Assembly: GCA_937129345.1 (NCBI GenBank)
Contig: CAKZMZ010000379.1
Location: 1-32,501, forward strand
DNA: 32,501 nt
Origin: an uncultured Thalassovita sp.
GTDB lineage: Bacteria > Bacteroidota > Bacteroidia > Cytophagales > Flammeovirgaceae
Reading direction: 5' to 3'
The notes beneath the pieces are model-generated. The model saw nothing but the letters and a program-made list of their open reading frames with translations, was not told the origin of the DNA and did no database searches. Made by a program: the position numbers and the translations under genes. Below, in pieces: positions 27,154 through 32,501 of the stretch; position 1 is the first letter of the stretch; each line of letters opens with the position of its first letter.

Positions 27154-30100
27154 TTAGAAGCCATCGTCATCAAAGCCATCATCGTCGTCGTCATCTTCAT
27201 CATCAGCCACTTCTTCCTCTTCTTGTAGAGGCTGATCATCAATCACATCACCAAAAATATCTGCATCGATCAACTCTTCTTCTACATCTTCTACTGCACC
27301 ATCTTCTGGTATATATAAGTCTAGTATATCTTCTACGCCTAAATAATTCATCCTAAAGCTGCTTATAAAGCCCAAAAAGTTATCGTTTGATGCCCTTATT
27401 AGCCCTGGGCCACTTTTTTTAACTGCCAAGTTTGCGTTAAAGCCAGCATTAGAAGATAGCGCCCTTACACCATCTCGCCCAAAATCGAAATAAAACCAGT
27501 TTTCCTCATCTGCCATTATAAATAGTTTTGCTTCGTAGTCGCCTTCAGTTTTTGGGATTTCTAGATAACCTGTTACTAGTGAATTTACATCCGTTTTGAA
27601 CACATTGCCAAGGCCCATATCAACATCTGCATAAAAGCTTCTAAACTCTGTAGACCATTTTAGATTGACTTTATTGAGCATAATACCTGCATCAAAAAAG
27701 TCTGAGAGTTTCTCATTGCCATTTCTGTATTTTGAAAGATAATCGTCAAGCTGTTTTTCATTAAAAATCAAGGACAATTGCTCTTCCATTTCTTCATATT
27801 CCTCAAATGGTGCGATGAGTTCTTCCACATTGTCATAAATATCTAATCCTAAATCTGAAGCACTACTTGGAGCATCTGGTATCTTAAAATAGATGCTGGA
27901 GTTGATTTCGTATGATTCTTCTTCAAAATTTCCGCTGCCTCTACCTGCAGCGACTACCTCATAAAACTTGGTGTTTTCTACAAGGCTTAAATTGCCCTCA
28001 AAAGATACTTTTTTGCTATCAAAATTGTAAACAAACCGATCTCCTTTAGTTTCAGGATATTCCAATTTCTCGGCAGAAGCAACTATATAGTCTTTGGTTT
28101 CTTCATCATAAACAAGCCTTCCGCTTCCTTGAAATACCTTAAAATCATTTACCCTATCTCTATCAAAATGTACGAGTGTGGGGTAAAAGTCTCGGTCAAT
28201 TCTGCCAATGAACAAGCCCGTGGCAAGTTTTGTAGGAAAGCCAGCCACTTTGAGATTTTCGTCAACATTGATCACACCATGAGTTTCTTCAGTGGAGGAA
28301 CCATAAGCAAACCACGCATTTTCTTCGCGCTCTACATCTAAGGAAACCTCACCTTCAAATTTTAGGTATTTCTCAGAATCGAACATAGTAAGCTTTCCCT
28401 TATAGAGAAAACCCGGCAAGAATTTAAATTCGTCCTCTTCTTCGATAAAAGCTTCTGCCGTGGTAATGAACTCAGAGGCTTTGTCTTCACCTTTATTGGG
28501 CTTGATATCAAACTTTTCGAACCTAATTTCATAGGGCTCTTTTATTCCCATGGTGTATTGGTAAGTAGCCTCACCCTCAAATTTATTTCTCGAAATTATA
28601 TTTATGTCTGCATCTGTAAGCGTGTGGTATTTATTGAATGCGTTCATTTCTATCGTAGCGTTCTCGAGTTCGTCTATTTGTGCATTTTCACGAACCAACA
28701 CTTTACCACTATCTGGCAAAATGCGCACATTGGCAACTGTAATATAAGGTACTCCCTCAAGATTTAGGATGTGCTCATTAAGATCATAAACTGCGTCACT
28801 GGCAAAGATTTCGAGCGAATCTTGCCTTCTATTGTTAGAGGTAAATTTTCCTAGACCTAAATCACTATCGCCGTCAACACTCATTACCAAGGTATTTTGA
28901 TCCAAATTCCAGATTACTTGGCTTATGTTGGTCTCGTATTCAATAAATGGGAGTGTAAAACTGTTTTCGCCTTCCACCTCTGAGGTTACCACAGCGGCTC
29001 TTTGCCCAAGATCGTACTCTACTTTTACATTTTCTCCAGAAAGACCTGGAGTATTTGGGTCGTCTGATTTAATGATAAAAGATGAATTATTAGCCACGTA
29101 TTTAGAGGCTTCCATATTAAAGTTATCTGATATATTGACAGACCTCGGTGTTTCTATTTTGCCCTTGCCGTCCAAACCGCCTTCGGTCAGTGCCAATGTA
29201 CCTTCAAACTGTGTAGTGGTATCATAAATTTCAAAAGGCTCATCTTTAATATTGGTCAATAGCATACTGTCGCTGTTTACCATCCAACGCATCTCATACT
29301 GCTTCATCTTTACAGAAGGATAGCTAGTACCATTAAAATCGCCTGCTTCTATTTCGCCGCCCATACCTTTTGTATTTACCGAATCAGAGTAAAAAATAAA
29401 GTCTTTTGACTCGAAGGAACCAGAGAGATAATCAATCTTTCCTTTTCCTCTTATCCCTTTGTTATTTAGACTAATTTCATTGTAATAGGTAGCTTTCCCA
29501 TTATAGAGCGGCACTCCATTAGGATCCATTTGCCTTTTAAACCCAAAAGAATAATCGGGTTGTATAGAGATGTTCTGTTCAAAATCTGGAAAAATACCTT
29601 CTGATTTAAAGGTACCATCAAAGGTGATTACATCTGTATTATTATCGTTCAGACTGTCTATTACGAAAGGAGGGATATCGAAATGTATCCTGTGGTCATA
29701 AGCGCCACCTAAAATTTCTGGACCATCAAAATAAATGGACCCACCTTTTTTCGCATCCAAAATAGGATAGCGCTCCATACTTCTTCTACCAGATTTATTT
29801 TTTGGGTCAGAGATGAAGAGAGTACCTCCCGTTTGCACGATATTGTTGGCCAATTCTCGCTTTACACCATCATCATGGGTAACTAAGATGCCAATAGAGT
29901 CTATTACATCAAGATTTACGTTAAAGCTATCGTAATTGTACACAAATTCGGGCCCTCTAAATACGAAATTACCCGCTCGCATCTCTCCACCAAATGAAGT
30001 ATTTCTACCATCTTTTAAGTTTACCTTACCGTCTTGTGGCTTTACCAATACTTGCATAGAATCACTGATCATAAACTTGTCTACGCCTTCAAGTTTAAAA

Positions 30101-32130
30101 TCTTTGCCACTTAGGGCCACCGTAAGGTTTGCCTTATCTGTGGTTCTTGAATGCATGATCATGTTATCATAGTCAACTCCCCTTCTGCCTTGCATAGCGT
30201 AAACGTAAAGCTTTGCCTTCCTTTTAATGTCAATTAAGCCGGTTGTAGAATTGAAATCGATATAGCCTCTTTTGCTCAGTTCCATCATAGCACCTTTTAC
30301 CACTTCGGGATTTTGCTTAAGTGTTTTGGCCATATCGCTATAGTAAAAGGTATTTTTCCTAATCTTGTTAGAGTAGCCCACTACCATTTGTAGAGGATGG
30401 AAATTATAGTTTCCTTTTAAGGCAATGAAGCGGTACTTATCAAAGTAATCTTTCGACTCTACTACCAAGGGTATGCGTTCCCTAGCGTTAAGTATCTTCA
30501 TGTCAAAACTATCGGCTTCTACACTCCACTCAATAAATTCAGCAGAGATATTTACATCGTTTCTCGTATCTATAAACTGCGATATTTTATAAGCATCCTT
30601 ATCCCTTCTGGCCTGTAGCAATTTGTCTTTTGTGTGGTATTTTAGCTGAACGGCTGGATGCGAGATGGAATCTTCGGCGCTGTAATGGATTACAAATTCA
30701 GATTGGGGACTGTAAAGAAGGGAATCTTCATAAGTAAAACCCTTGTTAGAACGGGCTGTAAACTTATTTCCACTATTGCCATCGTACCTGATCATAGATT
30801 GCCCCCCCTGATAAACCGATTGGCTTTTGAATTTTTTGCCCTCAAGCGTAACGCCACCCTCATAGGTTACATCTTCTACAAAATCTTCAATAACTATATT
30901 GGCTAGGTAAGATTTAAAACGTGGATACTGCGCTTTGTCTGGCTTTGTATTATGTACATGGCTCTTATACTGAAGAATACCGGCAATGGGTTCTTCAGAG
31001 ACAGAATTGTAAGTGAGTTCCGCTTTTTCCGCTATAAATTCAGGATTGTGGAAGTCGAAGCTAAACTTACCCAAATCTGCATAAACTTCGTCTTCGGCAT
31101 AGCCAACGTTCTTCCAGCTTATTTTTCCGCTTTCTGCAACTATGGTATCGTTAGCAAGCATTAGAGAAGCCTCAATGCCTTTGAGATCTAAAGTGTCGTA
31201 GACAGAAATTAAGGCAAAATCAGCTTCTTTGATAGCTATAAATGGCCCTTTTATCTCTGGCAAAAGAGGTTCAGGTATGGTATAAAGGGCCTCAGTAGTT
31301 AAGGAAATGTCCTCTTCTTCAAAACCGCTGCTAGAAACAGTATCTTCCTCGCTCCAACTGTCTTCTGCGGTACTCCAACCGTCATCAGACCAACTATCTC
31401 CTGCATCTTCTGCCGTGCCCCATCCATCATCTGAGGAACCCCACCCATCGTCTCCTGAACTCCAACCGTCATCTCCCCAACCATCATCGCTTTCTGTTTC
31501 TTCTTCCTCTACTAAAGTGTCGTCAAACCACTCTTCTTTTTCCTCTTCTTCCTCGCCAAGTAGCATGCCTTCTTCTTCTGGCAACTCTTCTGTAGAGGCA
31601 TACAACTCACCTTGCATTAAATCGGGATTAGGAATATGCTCAAAAGTGAAACTTCCTGAGGTCATGACTACGCTATTAAATCGAGAGGCATAGACCGTAT
31701 CTGAGCTCAAAAAGGCGTGTGACTGTTTTAAAAAATTCGCTGTTACTTCCCTTTTATAAAAAGATGCTGTGGTATCGGCCACTTCTAAGAACCGGGTAAG
31801 GTCCGCACCACTCATCCCTCTAAAATTTCGAGCATTATCTAAAGACTCAAAAAATCTTATAAAATGCGGCCTAATTGCCAATCTCTTGGCATACATACTG
31901 CTTAGCACATTAAAAACATGGTCTTGCTGCTTGGTATCCAAACTGGTATAGACAGACTCAAAAGCGCTCACTACCGTGTCTGGAGACTCCGCATCTGGTT
32001 TTTGGAAGATACCGTTCAAATCAACCATAAGGCTGTCTTTTTCTTCAAACGGAACGCGGCTAAATTGGGCATAAAGTTGCCCATTAAGAAGAATCGTTAA
32101 TAGTACTAGGAACAAATAATCTCTTTTCAT
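27154..32130 (-). CDS. Giant acidic secreted beta-strand protein of unknown function
   Basis: I start at the ATG at 32130 (MKRDYLFLVLLTILLNGQLYAQ), a good signal peptide; the ORF track uses a TTG two codons earlier. The 1658-residue protein has an alpha-helical N-terminal ~170 residues, an acidic low-complexity segment (about 200-275) with five DDGW repeats, then about 1250 residues of regular short beta-strand phrases such as VTYEGGVTLEGKKF and GGSIYFDGPEILGG. It ends in an acidic tail of Asp repeats with DDGFDDDGF. I do not recognise the family. The strand pattern recalls OstA/LptA or AsmA-like beta-groove proteins of lipid transport, but this is only an impression. Directly upstream on the same strand is prmA; the 122-base gap could hold a separate promoter. 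Confidence 0.72.
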   Translation of the reverse strand: MKRDYLFLVLLTILLNGQLYAQFSRVPFEEKDSLMVDLNGIFQKPDAESPDTVVSAFESVYTSLDTKQQDHVFNVLSSMYAKRLAIRPHFIRFFESLDNARNFRGMSGADLTRFLEVADTTASFYKREVTANFLKQSHAFLSSDTVYASRFNSVVMTSGSFTFEHIPNPDLMQGELYASTEELPEEEGMLLGEEEEEKEEWFDDTLVEEEETESDDGWGDDGWSSGDDGWGSSDDGWGTAEDAGDSWSDDGWSTAEDSWSEEDTVSSSGFEEEDISLTTEALYTIPEPLLPEIKGPFIAIKEADFALISVYDTLDLKGIEASLMLANDTIVAESGKISWKNVGYAEDEVYADLGKFSFDFHNPEFIAEKAELTYNSVSEEPIAGILQYKSHVHNTKPDKAQYPRFKSYLANIVIEDFVEDVTYEGGVTLEGKKFKSQSVYQGGQSMIRYDGNSGNKFTARSNKGFTYEDSLLYSPQSEFVIHYSAEDSISHPAVQLKYHTKDKLLQARRDKDAYKISQFIDTRNDVNISAEFIEWSVEADSFDMKILNARERIPLVVESKDYFDKYRFIALKGNYNFHPLQMVVGYSNKIRKNTFYYSDMAKTLKQNPEVVKGAMMELSKRGYIDFNSTTGLIDIKRKAKLYVYAMQGRRGVDYDNMIMHSRTTDKANLTVALSGKDFKLEGVDKFMISDSMQVLVKPQDGKVNLKDGRNTSFGGEMRAGNFVFRGPEFVYNYDSFNVNLDVIDSIGILVTHDDGVKRELANNIVQTGGTLFISDPKNKSGRRSMERYPILDAKKGGSIYFDGPEILGGAYDHRIHFDIPPFVIDSLNDNNTDVITFDGTFKSEGIFPDFEQNISIQPDYSFGFKRQMDPNGVPLYNGKATYYNEISLNNKGIRGKGKIDYLSGSFESKDFIFYSDSVNTKGMGGEIEAGDFNGTSYPSVKMKQYEMRWMVNSDSMLLTNIKDEPFEIYDTTTQFEGTLALTEGGLDGKGKIETPRSVNISDNFNMEASKYVANNSSFIIKSDDPNTPGLSGENVKVEYDLGQRAAVVTSEVEGENSFTLPFIEYETNISQVIWNLDQNTLVMSVDGDSDLGLGKFTSNNRRQDSLEIFASDAVYDLNEHILNLEGVPYITVANVRILPDSGKVLVRENAQIDELENATIEMNAFNKYHTLTDADINIISRNKFEGEATYQYTMGIKEPYEIRFEKFDIKPNKGEDKASEFITTAEAFIEEEDEFKFLPGFLYKGKLTMFDSEKYLKFEGEVSLDVEREENAWFAYGSSTEETHGVINVDENLKVAGFPTKLATGLFIGRIDRDFYPTLVHFDRDRVNDFKVFQGSGRLVYDEETKDYIVASAEKLEYPETKGDRFVYNFDSKKVSFEGNLSLVENTKFYEVVAAGRGSGNFEEESYEINSSIYFKIPDAPSSASDLGLDIYDNVEELIAPFEEYEEMEEQLSLIFNEKQLDDYLSKYRNGNEKLSDFFDAGIMLNKVNLKWSTEFRSFYADVDMGLGNVFKTDVNSLVTGYLEIPKTEGDYEAKLFIMADEENWFYFDFGRDGVRALSSNAGFNANLAVKKSGPGLIRASNDNFLGFISSFRMNYLGVEDILDLYIPEDGAVEDVEEELIDADIFGDVIDDQPLQEEEEVADDEDDDDDDGFDDDGF
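27163..27215. repeat. Asp/Glu-coding trinucleotide repeat at the end of the giant gene
   Basis: The plus strand here is a run of TCA/TCG/TCT triplets (for example ATCATCGTCGTCGTC) encoding the acidic Asp/Glu tail on the minus strand. Repeat number could vary by slippage in steps of three without breaking the frame. Confidence 0.7.
31350..31490 (-). repeat. DDGW-type acidic/aromatic repeat region inside the giant gene
   Basis: Residues ~213-260 hold five DDGW units separated by Ser/Gly/Thr/Ala/Glu, plus two DSW variants. The DNA copies are similar but not identical (CCAACCGTCATC, CCATCCATCATC, CCACCCATCGTC), so the peptide pattern seems to be under selection rather than a recent expansion. 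Confidence 0.75.
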
Positions 32131-32252
32131 AAACAATACTATGATTGAATGCTACCGAAAATGCAAAGTACTTCGATTTAATTTTTGGCGGTCGAAATCA
32201 GTGCAAGTGTTTATTCAAGCTTTAATGTTTGTGAATAACAAATTGCAAAAAT

Positions 32253-32501
32253 CTATCCTTTCTCGAAAACAAGGCTCGCCCAGTTTTCGTGCACTTTGCA
32301 TTTAGTAAATTTTAAACGAAGAGAAATTGCTTTATTGACAATCAGGGGAATATCTTCTGGATGAAAGCCACTTAGCACAAGTATACCCATGTCTTGAAGC
32401 AGGCCATTGTAAACTCTTAATTCTTCTAAGATTACATTGCGGTTTATATTGGCCAACACAATTTGATATTGGGCCTCTTTACCAATTTGAGCCGCCATGC
32501 C
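32253..32501 (-). CDS. prmA: Ribosomal protein L11 methyltransferase, C-terminal part
   Basis: PrmA trimethylates ribosomal protein L11 using S-adenosylmethionine. Only the last ~83 residues are in the window, since the frame runs off the right edge and the ATG at 32498 is internal. The visible sequence has the family pattern QIVLANINRNVILEE, where the N-I-N-R-N stretch is the methyltransferase motif around the substrate lysine pocket, then ILVLSGFHPEDIP and the C-terminal HENWASLVFEKG. The tail is complete and looks normal. The giant acidic gene lies 122 bases downstream on the same strand. Confidence 0.88.
   Translation of the reverse strand, partial: GMAAQIGKEAQYQIVLANINRNVILEELRVYNGLLQDMGILVLSGFHPEDIPLIVNKAISLRLKFTKCKVHENWASLVFEKG

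Noticed and set aside
27147-27356. His-rich plus-strand ORF that looked like a metal-binding peptide
   Set aside because: Histidine/serine bias comes from the antisense of the Asp/Glu triplet repeat.
31307-31693. 128-residue Ser/Pro-rich ORF on the plus strand
   Set aside because: It is the mirror of the acidic DDGW-coding segment of the giant minus-strand gene; its composition is explained by the repeat triplets.
1-32501. Defence island, CRISPR, prophage, IS element or tRNA
   Set aside because: No transposase, integrase, phage, nuclease-helicase or repeat-spacer pattern and no tRNA-like cloverleaf was seen on reading both strands; a tRNAscan or Rfam run would be needed to exclude small RNAs.

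Overview
The window reads as chromosomal DNA of a gliding-type member of the Bacteroidota, most likely Cytophagales. The reasons are the AT-rich composition, the gliding motility lipoprotein GldD, very large secreted and outer-membrane beta-strand proteins, lamin-tail and Ig-like repeats with a FlgD-like C-terminus, weak Shine-Dalgarno signals and family-typical housekeeping genes. I see no mobile element, CRISPR array, rRNA or tRNA. This looks like core genome with lineage-specific surface genes, not an accessory island.

Layout. 1-4.6 kb: the 3' part of a GHL10-type glycoside hydrolase (+) meets a 1177-residue outer-membrane protein (-) tail to tail. 4.8-7.7 kb: an OxyR-like LysR regulator (+) converges on and overlaps dxs (-), the first enzyme of the non-mevalonate isoprenoid pathway. 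8.1-14.7 kb: a macro-domain hydrolase (+) converges on a 1.8-kilo-residue surface protein (-) built of Ig-like and lamin-tail domains; a 2H phosphoesterase lies upstream of it on the same strand. 14.8-16.0 kb: a thiamine-pyrophosphokinase-like protein with a degraded active site (+), then a DUF3592 membrane protein (-) with a clear terminator. 16.4-18.2 kb: an ABC exporter half-transporter (+) with a TTG start. From 18.2 kb to the right edge every gene is on the minus strand. Read in transcription order from the right these are the end of prmA, a 1658-residue acidic secreted protein, a MORN-like secreted protein, prfA, gldD, a small membrane protein, pgl, a multi-PAS pseudo-histidine kinase and an FbpC/PotA-like ABC ATPase.

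How the genes fit together. The MORN-like protein, prfA and gldD are packed within a few bases to tens of bases of each other and probably share a transcript, linking translation termination with envelope/gliding functions. Several proteins keep a recognisable fold but have lost the residues that define its usual chemistry: the OxyR-like regulator has neither redox cysteine, the TPK-like protein lacks its metal-binding aspartates, the PAS protein lacks kinase boxes, and the ABC exporter has Asp for the catalytic Glu. These repurposed proteins and the unassigned giant envelope proteins are the main points of interest. I do not find convincing evidence for a wholly new multi-gene system.
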